The notes under the pieces: generated by a model
Databases searched by the model: none
What the model saw: only the letters and a program-made list of their open reading frames with translations
What the model was told of the DNA's origin: nothing
Shown here: piece by piece, positions 26,951 through 34,937 of the stretch
How the letters are laid out: every line of letters starts with the position of its first letter
Numbering within the stretch: position 1 is the stretch's first letter
Assembly: GCA_902609035.1 (NCBI GenBank)
Contig: CACLQG010000002.1
Coordinates: 17,501 to 81,500, forward strand
DNA length: 64,000 nt
From: an uncultured Bacteroidota bacterium
GTDB lineage: Bacteria > Bacteroidota > Bacteroidia > Flavobacteriales > Flavobacteriaceae
Reading direction: 5' to 3'
Program-made: the position numbers and the translations under genes

Positions 26951-27895
26951 TCATGATACTTCTACTTTATCCGAAAAAGTATTGCCATTAAGAATATCTG
27001 TGGCTTTCATCCTTTTTTTATTGGGAAACTGTAAAATTATAGAATTTACATATCCAGATGGATGGGTGATTAGTATTTTTTTGTCCCTAATTATTACTTT
27101 ATTAGAATCAAAATTATGATTTTCCTCTATTATTTCAGCTTCAAAAATTTTAATGAAGTATGTCGTCGTACCATCAATCCACTTAGATTTCGCCCCAGGA
27201 TATGGTGATAATCCTTTAATTTTGGCCAAAATATCCTCAATGGGTTGGCTCCAGTCTATAAAAACATTCTCCTTATTAAGTTTAGGTGCAAGACTTTCGA
27301 TACCTTTCCACACCTGTTTTTGAGGTTTGATAGAACCTTTAAAAATATTAAAGATAGTTTTGCAAATCAAATCACCACCTTTTAAAGCAAGTTTATCATG
27401 CAAGCTTCCAGCTGTATCATACTCCTCAATGGGTTCTTTTTCCTGTAATAAAATGGCTCCCGAATCAATCTCCTCGTTTATAAAGAAAGTGGTTATGCCA
27501 GTCTCTTTTTCTTTATTTATAATGGCCCAATTGATCGGTGCAGCCCCCCTATAATTGGGGAGAAGTGAAGCGTGAAGGTTAAAAGTACCCAGTGGGGGGA
27601 GGGACCATACTACTTTGGGTAACATACGAAAGGCCACCACGACCATCAAGTCTGGTTTTAATTGATTCAATTTCTTAAGAAATGCTCCATCTTTCAGGTT
27701 TGAGGGTTGTAAAACAGTAATTTTTTGGGTTTCTGAAAATTCCTTTACCGCTGATTTATTCATTTGCTTGCCTCGACCTTCGGGTCGATCTGGTGCTGTA
27801 ACCACCGCGGTGGGCTTCAAGTTATTCTCAACCATCTTTTCTAAACATTTTACAGCAAAAGAAGGGGTTCCAAAAAAAATAATTCTTTTATTCAT
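26951..27895 (-). CDS. fmt: Methionyl-tRNA formyltransferase
   Basis: A 314-residue enzyme that formylates the initiator Met-tRNA using 10-formyl-THF. The N-terminus RIIFFGTPSFAVKCLEKMV is typical. The catalytic residues N106, H108 (FNLHASLLPNYRGAAPINWA) and D144 (EEIDSGAIL) all sit at the E. coli positions. The C-terminal OB-fold domain covers about residues 210-310. The length is standard. It shares the minus strand with recQ upstream (171 bases away), a flavobacterial pairing I recall, but there is no clear operon signal. Confidence 0.93.
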   Translation of the reverse strand: MNKRIIFFGTPSFAVKCLEKMVENNLKPTAVVTAPDRPEGRGKQMNKSAVKEFSETQKITVLQPSNLKDGAFLKKLNQLKPDLMVVVAFRMLPKVVWSLPPLGTFNLHASLLPNYRGAAPINWAIINKEKETGITTFFINEEIDSGAILLQEKEPIEEYDTAGSLHDKLALKGGDLICKTIFNIFKGSIKPQKQVWKGIESLAPKLNKENVFIDWSQPIEDILAKIKGLSPYPGAKSKWIDGTTTYFIKIFEAEIIEENHNFDSNKVIIRDKKILITHPSGYVNSIILQFPNKKRMKATDILNGNTFSDKVEVS

Positions 27896-28066
27896 TTCAA
27901 GCTAAACTTATTGTTTTTTTCAAACCTACATGGTTATCTTGCGAAATTTTACACAAAGCTATTACAATGTTGTCATTTGATATTACTATTTCCATACCTA
28001 TTTGAAAGTAGCTTAGTCGTTTTTTCAAGAGGATTTTTTATTTAAAAGCTTACAACCCAGAAGGAC

Positions 28067-29785
28067 TCACTTTTTTTGTTTTTGACAAGCCTCATATGAA
28101 CAATTTTGGCAATCATCTGATTTCTTTTCACCAAAATAGCGGAGAATTTTGTTGCGTTTACATTCAGACTTATCAAACGCATAATCAAGCATAAAAGCAA
28201 TTTTTTCTGCTTTGAGTTGATTTTGATTCATGATTCTCTTCAAAAACCTGTTAAGGGTATATTGATCCTCTCGAGGAACTTTCCAGTAAAGTTTTATATC
28301 TTTATTTGTATTATCGAATTCCAGTATATTTTCTTTCGCCAATAAACCTATTTTTTTCTGAATTTCATTAAATTCAATTCCCAATTGATTTCCTAAATGA
28401 CCAAGATTTATTTTTTTTTCTTTCCAAAATAGCCCTTTATAGTTTCGCATCAAAAACTGAAGTATTCGAGATGCAGTATCTACTTGTCTAGATCTTTTCA
28501 AAGCTTCTGAGGGGTTAGAGATAATTTTTAAATAAGTTTGGGTTTCATGAATTTGCTGCAATTCAAAAATCCCCTCTCTATTAAATATATCTAAGCAGTG
28601 GTGAGCTTTTTTGGGATTAAATTCGTAAGTCGAACAAAAATCGTTAAAACTGAGCTTATATTCTTCGCCTTTGCCCTCACCATACGCGATTTTAAGATAA
28701 TCACACAGTTTTTTAAATACCACCTTTAAATATTTTGAGTCAGGGAGATGACTAAGAAATTGATTCTGTAATCGGTTTTTATCTGATGGATGAACCAAAA
28801 GAATACCCTCAGAACACAGTCCATCTCTTCCTGCTCTTCCCGTTTCTTGGTAGTAGGACTCCATGCTTTCAGGAATTAGTAGGTGAACTACTTTTCTTAC
28901 ATTACTTTTATCTATCCCCATTCCAAAGGCATTTGTAGCCACCATGATGGGGTATGTTTCATTTTTCCAATCCTCTAGTCGCTTTTTTTTCAATCCTGCT
29001 TCCAACCCACCATGATAAAAATTTGCTTTCATTCCCCATCTTTGAATATCATTAACAGTTCTTTCAGCTTTAGATCGCGATCGACAATAAATTATTACAG
29101 AGGCCTCTGGTTTAGTGAGTATTTTTTTTAATTCACCTATTTTGTCTTCAGTATAAAGAGTTTGATAGTTAATATTTTTCCTTTCGAATGATTTTTTGAA
29201 AATTTTGGGTTTGATCAAGTCCAATTCTGTAATAATGTCGTCCAATACTTTTGGGGTTGCAGTTGCTGTAAGTGCAATGAAAGGGACTTTTGGAAATATA
29301 GATCTTAATTTTTTTATTGATTTAAAGGAAGGTCTGAAATCATGTCCCCACTCCGAAATGCAATGGGCCTCATCAATGGCGATACTTGTTATGTGTAACA
29401 TATCTAACTGACTTATAAATTCTTTATTGTCAAGTCTTTCAGGAGAACAGTATAATATTTTGAAATTCCCATTTCGCGCGTTTTCAAGCTGACGATAAAT
29501 GTCATTTTTTCCCCGATAACTTTCAAAAAACATTGATTTTATACCTCGCTTATTGAGTTGATTTATCTGATCCTGCATAATTGAAATAAGGGGGGTAATA
29601 ACCAGAGTCTGACCTCTCCTCAATAATGATGGAAGTTGGTAGCATATCGATTTTCCTCCGCCTGTAGGCATTAATACTAACGTATCTTTTCCTTTCAAAT
29701 AGTGAATTATTATCTCTCTTTGCATCGGCCTAAAGGCAGTGCTATTCCAATATTTTTTTAAATGATCAAGAATGTTTTCCATCAT
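28067..29785 (-). CDS. RecQ family ATP-dependent DNA helicase (short form)
   Basis: A 572-residue superfamily 2 helicase. Motif I TGGGKS at 41-46, motif II DEAH at 138-141 in AIDEAHCISEWGHDFRPS, motif III ALTATAT and motif VI ESYYQETGRAGRDG are all present. A RecQ-Ct winged-helix region follows. A cysteine cluster near the end (CKRNKILRYFGEKKSDDCQNC) is the zinc site. There is no HRDC domain, so this is the shorter paralogue rather than the main RecQ. It unwinds 3'-tailed DNA in recombination and repair. The start overlaps the upstream AAA-ATPase gene by 20 bases. Confidence 0.88.
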   Translation of the reverse strand: MMENILDHLKKYWNSTAFRPMQREIIIHYLKGKDTLVLMPTGGGKSICYQLPSLLRRGQTLVITPLISIMQDQINQLNKRGIKSMFFESYRGKNDIYRQLENARNGNFKILYCSPERLDNKEFISQLDMLHITSIAIDEAHCISEWGHDFRPSFKSIKKLRSIFPKVPFIALTATATPKVLDDIITELDLIKPKIFKKSFERKNINYQTLYTEDKIGELKKILTKPEASVIIYCRSRSKAERTVNDIQRWGMKANFYHGGLEAGLKKKRLEDWKNETYPIMVATNAFGMGIDKSNVRKVVHLLIPESMESYYQETGRAGRDGLCSEGILLVHPSDKNRLQNQFLSHLPDSKYLKVVFKKLCDYLKIAYGEGKGEEYKLSFNDFCSTYEFNPKKAHHCLDIFNREGIFELQQIHETQTYLKIISNPSEALKRSRQVDTASRILQFLMRNYKGLFWKEKKINLGHLGNQLGIEFNEIQKKIGLLAKENILEFDNTNKDIKLYWKVPREDQYTLNRFLKRIMNQNQLKAEKIAFMLDYAFDKSECKRNKILRYFGEKKSDDCQNCSYEACQKQKK

Positions 29786-30344
29786 CCAGATATTTCAATA
29801 TGGTTGAAACCCTCCTCTCTGGACTTTGAAAAGGAATTTCAACTAAGGGGATATAATTCTTTAGGTAGGTATTTTTGATGTAAAAGTAGAGTTTTTCAGC
29901 TTCCTCAAAATTTTCATGTCTTTCACTGTCCTTTGTGTAAATTTTTTTCCATGGGGGAAGGAGTATAGCCAAATCATAGGGGAAATCAGATAAATCAAAT
30001 TTTTGGGTGTCGTAGGGAGCTACTATATAGTCTAAGTATGCCACAACATCATGCAACCCCCTGTCGAAAAATACAAAAGGTTTTTGTCCGCTACTGCTAA
30101 GAAATTTGGGATTTTGGTATTGCTGTTTTCTACCTTGCCATACCCTCTTACTAAAGCCAATGGGCTGGGATTTAAATGGGCTTTCTTCTCCTATTTTTTC
30201 AACGTTCTTTATGACGCTTCTAGAAAATTCATCTGCACAATCATAGCCCTTTTCTCTTAATAAGTTGATGAGGGTGGTTTTTCCACTACCAGGACCACCG
30301 CTTATAACAACTTTCTTACTTTCGATAGGAGTCATTCTTATCAT
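29766..30344 (-). CDS. AAA_28-type P-loop ATPase/kinase
   Basis: A 192-residue nucleotide-binding protein. The Walker A VISGGPGSGKTTLINLL lies near residues 12-28. A conserved GYDCADEFSRSVI stretch, FFDRGLHDVVAYLDYI as the Walker B-like region and a C-terminal lid with PPWKKIYTKDSERHENF follow. This matches the AAA_28 family of small kinase-like proteins related to thymidylate kinase/NadR folds. The substrate is unknown. It overlaps recQ by 20 bases, so they are cotranscribed. Divergent DUF493 lies 45 bases away. Confidence 0.82.
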   Translation of the reverse strand: MIRMTPIESKKVVISGGPGSGKTTLINLLREKGYDCADEFSRSVIKNVEKIGEESPFKSQPIGFSKRVWQGRKQQYQNPKFLSSSGQKPFVFFDRGLHDVVAYLDYIVAPYDTQKFDLSDFPYDLAILLPPWKKIYTKDSERHENFEEAEKLYFYIKNTYLKNYIPLVEIPFQSPERRVSTILKYLDDGKHS

Positions 30345-30365
30345 GAAAATTATAGAGATATAGAC

Positions 30366-30373
30366 TATATTTG
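30366..30373 (+). promoter_or_regulatory. -7 promoter element of the DUF493-DUF4290-murA operon (TATATTTG)
   Basis: TATATTTG matches TAnnTTTG and lies 16 bases before the TTG start of the DUF493 gene. The -33 element is unclear because it would fall inside the start of the divergent ATPase gene. Confidence 0.45.
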
Positions 30374-30389
30374 TACAAAATAATATTCC

Positions 30390-30683
30390 TTGACGAATTC
30401 AAAGGAAAATCCTGAAGATTTTTACAAAAGATTCCAAAGGCAGCTTGAAGAGTCACAAAAGTGGCCTGGATTGTACATGTTCAAATTTATCGTAAAATCC
30501 AATAGTAAACAGATTGATAAAATAAAGGATTTATTCAATAATCCCACTAATGGTGTATCTTTAGTAAACTCCTCTAAAAATAAATTTAAAAGCCTAACCA
30601 TTACCATTGTAATGAGATCCCCAATAGAGGTAATTGATATTTATAAAAAAGTTTTTGATTTTGAGGGCGTAATCATTTTATAA
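30390..30683 (+). CDS. DUF493 family protein (YbeD-like)
   Basis: A 97-residue small ACT-like alpha/beta protein. WPGLYMFKFIVKSNSKQIDKI and KFKSLTITIVMRSPIEVIDIYKKV are the typical DUF493 strands and helices. The function is unknown; YbeD of E. coli belongs here. The start appears to be TTG at 30390, since no ATG lies between the -7 box and the conserved part. It heads the DUF493-DUF4290-murA series, a conserved order in Flavobacteria. Confidence 0.85.
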   Translation: MTNSKENPEDFYKRFQRQLEESQKWPGLYMFKFIVKSNSKQIDKIKDLFNNPTNGVSLVNSSKNKFKSLTITIVMRSPIEVIDIYKKVFDFEGVIIL

Positions 30684-30767
30684 TTAATTATGGATTTAAA
30701 CAGCTGATTATTCGAATTTTATTAAATTGCACATTTCCGACTTCACTTAAGATAAATTTCTTCCTTC

Positions 30768-31415
30768 ATGGAAACCTTACAATACAATACCAAAAGAACC
30801 CAATTGATAATACCTGAGTATGGTAGACATGTTCAACTTATGATCAATCAAATCATGGAAACCCAAGATCGAGAGGATCGTAATAAGATGGCTAAGGCTG
30901 TTATTGGTATTATGGGTAATATGAATCCTCACCTTCGTGATGTTCCAGATTTTCAACACAAGCTTTGGGATCAACTTTTCATTATGTCCAATTTTGAATT
31001 GGATGTAGATAGCCCCTATGAAAAGCCTCAAAAAGAGGTACTGGCACAAAAACCACGTAGGTTAGCCTATCCTCAAAGGAATCCCAAATATCGATTTTAT
31101 GGGAACAATATCAAAAGCATGATAAATGTCACCTCAAATTGGGACGATGGAGATCTAAAAAGTGCCTTGGTTTACAATATTGCCAATCATATGAAAAAGT
31201 GTTTCTTGAATTGGAACAAGGACACAGTTCAGGATGAGGTAATTCTAAATCACTTATCGGAATTATCTGATAATAAATTGAAGGTAAAGGAAGAAGACCT
31301 TCCTTTGACCAGCTCCTCTGAGTTTTTAAAAATTAGATCTAAAAATGGTAATGGGTCCAATAAAAACAATCAAAAACAGAGAAATAAAAGAAACAACGGT
31401 CGAAAAAGATACTAA
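30768..31415 (+). CDS. DUF4290 family protein
   Basis: A 215-residue protein, mostly helical. It has the family start LQYNTKRTQLIIPEYGRHVQ, the MNPHLRDVPDFQHKLWDQLFIMS block and RFYGNNIKSMI. The last about 25 residues are low complexity (asparagine, lysine, arginine), which may bind nucleic acid. No function is established. It has no signal or membrane segment. The gene ends 11 bases before murA and is restricted to Bacteroidota as far as I know, making it a candidate envelope- or translation-linked partner of MurA by context only. Confidence 0.82.
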   Translation: METLQYNTKRTQLIIPEYGRHVQLMINQIMETQDREDRNKMAKAVIGIMGNMNPHLRDVPDFQHKLWDQLFIMSNFELDVDSPYEKPQKEVLAQKPRRLAYPQRNPKYRFYGNNIKSMINVTSNWDDGDLKSALVYNIANHMKKCFLNWNKDTVQDEVILNHLSELSDNKLKVKEEDLPLTSSSEFLKIRSKNGNGSNKNNQKQRNKRNNGRKRY

Positions 31416-31426
31416 TAAAAACTTTG

Positions 31427-32740
31427 ATGGGAAGTTTTCAAATTGAAGGTGGTCATCGATTAAATGGCATTATAACGCCACAGGGTGCCAAAAATGAGGC
31501 TTTACAAATTTTATCTGCCGTCTTATTAACAGAAGACACTGTTACTATCTCCAATATCCCTGACATTCTAGATGTAAATAAGCTGATTGGACTCTTGAAA
31601 AAAATGGGGGTCAAAGTGTCTTCAATTGAAAAAGGAAAGTATATTTTTAAAGCCGATGCTATAGACCTCAATTTTCTCAATACTCTAGAATACAAAACTG
31701 ATGCAAAGCAACTTAGAGGTTCGGTCATGCTTGTGGGGCCGATGTTGTCGAAATATGGAAAAGGGTCAATACCTCGACCGGGTGGAGATAAAATTGGAAG
31801 GAGAAGACTCGATACTCACTTTGAGGGACTTAAATTACTGGGAGCGTATTTCAATTACAACAAGGAAGACTATTTCTATACAGTTACTGCCGATCAGTTA
31901 CAAGGTCAACAATTATTATTGGAGGAAGCTTCTGTGACTGGAACAGCAAACATTGTAATGGCTGCAGTTTTGGCAAAAGGAACGACTACTATATACAATG
32001 CCGCCTGTGAGCCCTATCTTCAACAACTGTGTAAAATGCTGAATCGTATGGGCGCCAAAATTTCTGGTATAGGCTCCAATTTACTAACTATAGAAGGTGT
32101 GGACTCATTGTCGGGGACAGAGCATAAGGTATTACCCGATATGGTAGAAATAGGCAGTTGGATTGGTCTGGCCGCCATGACTCAAAGTGAAATTACCATC
32201 CAAAATGTATGCTGGGACGATTTGGGTCAAATTCCCAATGTCTTCTCAAAATTGGGGATTCAATTGGAAAGAATAGGTGATGATATTTTTATACCTGCCC
32301 ACAAAAATGGATATGAGATTCGGAGCTATATCGATGGTTCTATTTTGACAGTTTCAGATGCCCCATGGCCGGGTTTTACACCAGACTTACTCAGTATTGT
32401 ATTGGTCGTTGCTACACAGGCTCGTGGGAGTGTGCTGGTTCATCAAAAAATGTTTGAAAGCCGATTGTTTTTTGTTGATAAACTTATCGATATGGGGGCC
32501 AAAATCATTTTGTGTGATCCTCATCGCGCCATAGTTATTGGTCACGATTTCAAATCTCAACTCAAAGCCACAGTAATGACTTCTCCAGATATTAGAGCAG
32601 GAATTTCTCTATTGATTGCAGCCCTATCCGCAAAGGGAACCAGTACTATTCACAACATAGAACAAATCGATCGTGGTTATGAAAATATTGAAGAACGTTT
32701 AAAAGCTTTAGGCGCAAAGATTACCCGATTGCAAACCTAA
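31427..32740 (+). CDS. murA: UDP-N-acetylglucosamine 1-carboxyvinyltransferase MurA
   Basis: A 437-residue inside-out alpha/beta barrel enzyme for the first committed step of peptidoglycan synthesis, transferring enolpyruvate from PEP to UDP-GlcNAc. K22-N23 (GAKNEAL) and the C-terminal RGYENIEERLKALGA are typical. The catalytic loop reads RPGGDKIGRR, with D121 where E. coli has C115. Enzymes with Asp here are active but are not alkylated by fosfomycin. ATG 31427 is chosen over the TTG just before it. It is the last gene of the DUF493-DUF4290-murA unit. Confidence 0.93.
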   Translation: MGSFQIEGGHRLNGIITPQGAKNEALQILSAVLLTEDTVTISNIPDILDVNKLIGLLKKMGVKVSSIEKGKYIFKADAIDLNFLNTLEYKTDAKQLRGSVMLVGPMLSKYGKGSIPRPGGDKIGRRRLDTHFEGLKLLGAYFNYNKEDYFYTVTADQLQGQQLLLEEASVTGTANIVMAAVLAKGTTTIYNAACEPYLQQLCKMLNRMGAKISGIGSNLLTIEGVDSLSGTEHKVLPDMVEIGSWIGLAAMTQSEITIQNVCWDDLGQIPNVFSKLGIQLERIGDDIFIPAHKNGYEIRSYIDGSILTVSDAPWPGFTPDLLSIVLVVATQARGSVLVHQKMFESRLFFVDKLIDMGAKIILCDPHRAIVIGHDFKSQLKATVMTSPDIRAGISLLIAALSAKGTSTIHNIEQIDRGYENIEERLKALGAKITRLQT

Positions 32741-32745
32741 CTAAA

Positions 32746-33347
32746 ATGCAAACCCTGATCTCCTTTTTCTTTTATTTAACTGAATTCTCCAAGCTTAATT
32801 CCACTTAGGTAAGGTTCTTGACGCCGCTAGTGGTATGCCATTGCTCTACACAAATAGTGGGATTTTAAATCAAAACTTAGGGACACTATCCAATATGTAG
32901 GGGGACTTTTCTCCAGAGCTCAAATCTGAATTGTTGATGCATACACTGCGATTATAATGATTGGTTTAGGATAAAAGGTTTAATCGTCCATGACTATCTC
33001 ATGCAGTAAAAGGAAGAAAAAGTCATTCAGTTTAAGGAAGAAGCCTTGGCATAGGAAAGAGTTACGTTGGTACGCATGTAAATCGAAAAATAAAAACTTA
33101 AAATTTAGTGGAATAAAACTGAGTTTAAAACCCTGGTGGGAGGATTCACTTCCAATGATTTAGAAATGAAATTTGCTTTATTACTAGAAATAGAAAAACC
33201 TAAATATTTGTAAATATTTAATTAATCTTTTGCCCAAAACACCTTGGCAGTGTCAATTTTCCATTCAATTTTTAAAGTCAAAAACAGGGAATACCAAACG
33301 AAAATCTTAAATTAGGACAAAAAGAAGTTACGATACGTTATTTGTAA
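32746..33347 (+). pseudogene. Decayed CarboxypepD_reg-like protein gene, 3' end replaced
   Basis: ATG 32746 begins a signal-like MQTLISFFFYLTEFS that hits TAG at 32806. The frame then shifts to KVLDAASGMPLLYTNSGI, with NLGTLSNM-stop-GDFS after it. This is the start of a carboxypeptidase-like regulatory (TonB-plug-like) domain. Later pieces in several frames read NKTEFKTLVGGFTSNDLE (around 33110) and GIPNENLKLGQ (around 33290), which fit the same flavobacterial family from memory. At least five stops or frameshifts are present. The original C-terminus is absent, and foreign-looking sequence begins around 33310-33350. The end given is approximate. Confidence 0.65.
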
Positions 33348-33481
33348 ATTGTCGTTTAGTTTTTAAAGGTGATGGATATGTTGCACTTAATATGTTTGTT
33401 GACAAACCTGGTAATCTATCAGAGGTTAGAAAAAAATTTAAAAATCAACTTAACATGAAAAAAGTTAAAGTAGAAAAGTAA
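33311..33481 (+). pseudogene. 3' fragment of an unknown gene upstream of guaC
   Basis: Open from 33311 to TAA 33481 without a start codon. It reads DTLFVNCRLVFKGDGYVA, then LNMFVDKPGNLSEVRKKF and a lysine-rich end KKVKVEK. A further in-phase-looking lysine-rich piece (EDPKKEKVIRRPKRIDKLF) extends in another frame up to the guaC start. I do not recognise the family. The sharp change in codon style relative to the decayed gene on its left suggests it entered together with guaC. Confidence 0.45.
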
Positions 33482-33584
33482 AACTGAACAACCTAAAAAC
33501 TAGAAATAAAACTAGAGGACCCCAAAAAAGAAAAAGTTATTAGAAGACCAAAAAGAATAGATAAATTATTTAAACGAGGTGAAA

Positions 33585-34592
33585 ATGTTAATCAGTGAAG
33601 ATATTAAATTAGATTATTCAGACGTACTAATCAGACCAAAAAGGTCAACCCTAACTTCCAGATATGATGTAGATATGACACGAACTCATAAGTTTGTGCA
33701 TAGTAAAAAAGAGTGGACAGGCATACCCATCATGGCTTCAAATATGGATACAGTTGGAACACCAGAAATGTATAAAGTGTTATCAGAACATCTAATAATT
33801 ACTTGTCCAGCGAGACACTATCTTAAAAATGACCCAACTGCATTTACTAGTAATTATGAAGACCAACACATTTGTATGATGGGTGGTCTTGAAGATATAG
33901 ATGTACTTAAAATAAATGCAGAAATGTATGGATTTATCGGTATTGATGTTGCAAATGGATATACTATTTCTGTAATTAATGGTGTAAAAGAACTAAGAGA
34001 AAAATGTCCAGATGCAACAATTGTTGTTGGTAATGTTGTAACTGCTGATATGACTCAAGAACTCATTCTTGCTGGTGCAGATATAATTAAAGTAGGTGTT
34101 GGGCCAGGGAGTGTATGTACGACAAGAACTAAAACTGGAATTGGTTATCCACAACTTAGTGCAGTTATGGAATGTGCAGATGCAGCTCATGGATTAAACG
34201 CACATATTATTGCAGACGGTGGTTGCACTTCTTCTGGTGATATAGTAAAAGCGTTTGCTGCTGGTGCAGATTTTGTAATGATTGGTGGAATGTTAGCAGG
34301 ACATGATGAATGTGATGGTAAGGTTGTAGATGGAAAAATGTCATTTTATGGTATGGCATCTGAATCTGCAATGTCAAGACATAACGTACCCCACAGAGAG
34401 TATCGTGGTGTAGAAGGTAAAACTGTAGAGGTTCCATATCGTGGTGGAGTTAATGATACTATCATTGATATACTTTCTGGTATTCGTTCTGCGTGTACTT
34501 ATGTCGGTGCAAAGAGATTAAAATCATTATCTAAGTGTGCAACATTTGTAAGAGTGAATAATATTATTAACACTGTTTATGGAAACGCATGA
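33585..34592 (+). CDS. guaC: GMP reductase
   Basis: A 335-residue IMPDH/GMPR-family TIM barrel that converts GMP to IMP with NADPH. The N-terminus KLDYSDVLIRPKRSTL is typical, and ASNMDTVGTPEM resembles GuaC rather than IMP dehydrogenase. The catalytic C178 is in GVGPGSVCTTR, followed by IADGGCTSSGD and FVMIGGMLAGH. There is no CBS insertion. The start is ATG 33585, with GAGG five bases upstream, an SD-like signal unusual in this genome. Its stop overlaps the start of a truncated ORF (ATGA). A fragmented gene on its left and a cut ORF on its right suggest capture of a foreign segment. Length and catalytic motifs appear intact. Confidence 0.88.
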   Translation: MLISEDIKLDYSDVLIRPKRSTLTSRYDVDMTRTHKFVHSKKEWTGIPIMASNMDTVGTPEMYKVLSEHLIITCPARHYLKNDPTAFTSNYEDQHICMMGGLEDIDVLKINAEMYGFIGIDVANGYTISVINGVKELREKCPDATIVVGNVVTADMTQELILAGADIIKVGVGPGSVCTTRTKTGIGYPQLSAVMECADAAHGLNAHIIADGGCTSSGDIVKAFAAGADFVMIGGMLAGHDECDGKVVDGKMSFYGMASESAMSRHNVPHREYRGVEGKTVEVPYRGGVNDTIIDILSGIRSACTYVGAKRLKSLSKCATFVRVNNIINTVYGNA

Positions 34593-34681
34593 GAGATTTG
34601 CGTATTTGTAATGAATTTGGAGGTTTTATATTGATTGATAACTCTGATAGGGTTAACGTTTGGAAACTTTGTTGTTGCTGA
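34589..34681 (+). pseudogene. 5' fragment of a gene coupled to guaC, cut at the right junction
   Basis: ATG 34589 overlaps the guaC stop in ATGA. It starts a 30-codon frame (RDLRICNEFGGFILIDNSD then [10 protein letters not shown]) that runs into the 3' end of the TIGR03643 gene on the other strand and stops. The first about 22 codons look like a genuine N-terminus. The rest reads antisense of TIGR03643, so the native C-terminus is missing. No family is recognised. It marks the right edge of the guaC segment near 34650. Confidence 0.4.
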
Positions 34682-34937
34682 TCCCTTTTTGGCGAGAACA
34701 TTTGAACCGATCCACTTCAGTTCCTCGTTGTTTTAAGTGCTTTGTTTTTCTGCCCTGAACACGAACCCGCCACATTTTAAAACTTCTGGGTTTCATTTCC
34801 TTACGCATCAATTGTATTACTTCTTGTTCTTTGATTCCAAATTGTAATTTGATGGCATCAAAGGGGGTGCGGTCCTCCCACGCCATTTCAATAATGCGGT
34901 CTATTTGTTGGGAGTTAAAATCAGTATTTTTTTTCAT
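34653..34937 (-). CDS. TIGR03643 family protein
   Basis: A 94-residue protein with the compact conserved core [38 protein letters not shown] and [17 protein letters not shown]. This is TIGR03643, a small helix-rich family of unknown function. It often occurs beside photolyase/cryptochrome genes in Bacteroidota, cyanobacteria and proteobacteria. The helix-turn-helix-like middle and basic end would suit nucleic acid binding, which is inference. It overlaps the photolyase gene by 4 bases (ATGA) and is the last gene of the operon. The C-terminal about 15 residues are less typical, close to the guaC junction. Confidence 0.82.
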   Translation of the reverse strand: MKKNTDFNSQQIDRIIEMAWEDRTPFDAIKLQFGIKEQEVIQLMRKEMKPRSFKMWRVRVQGRKTKHLKQRGTEVDRFKCSRQKGISNNKVSKR

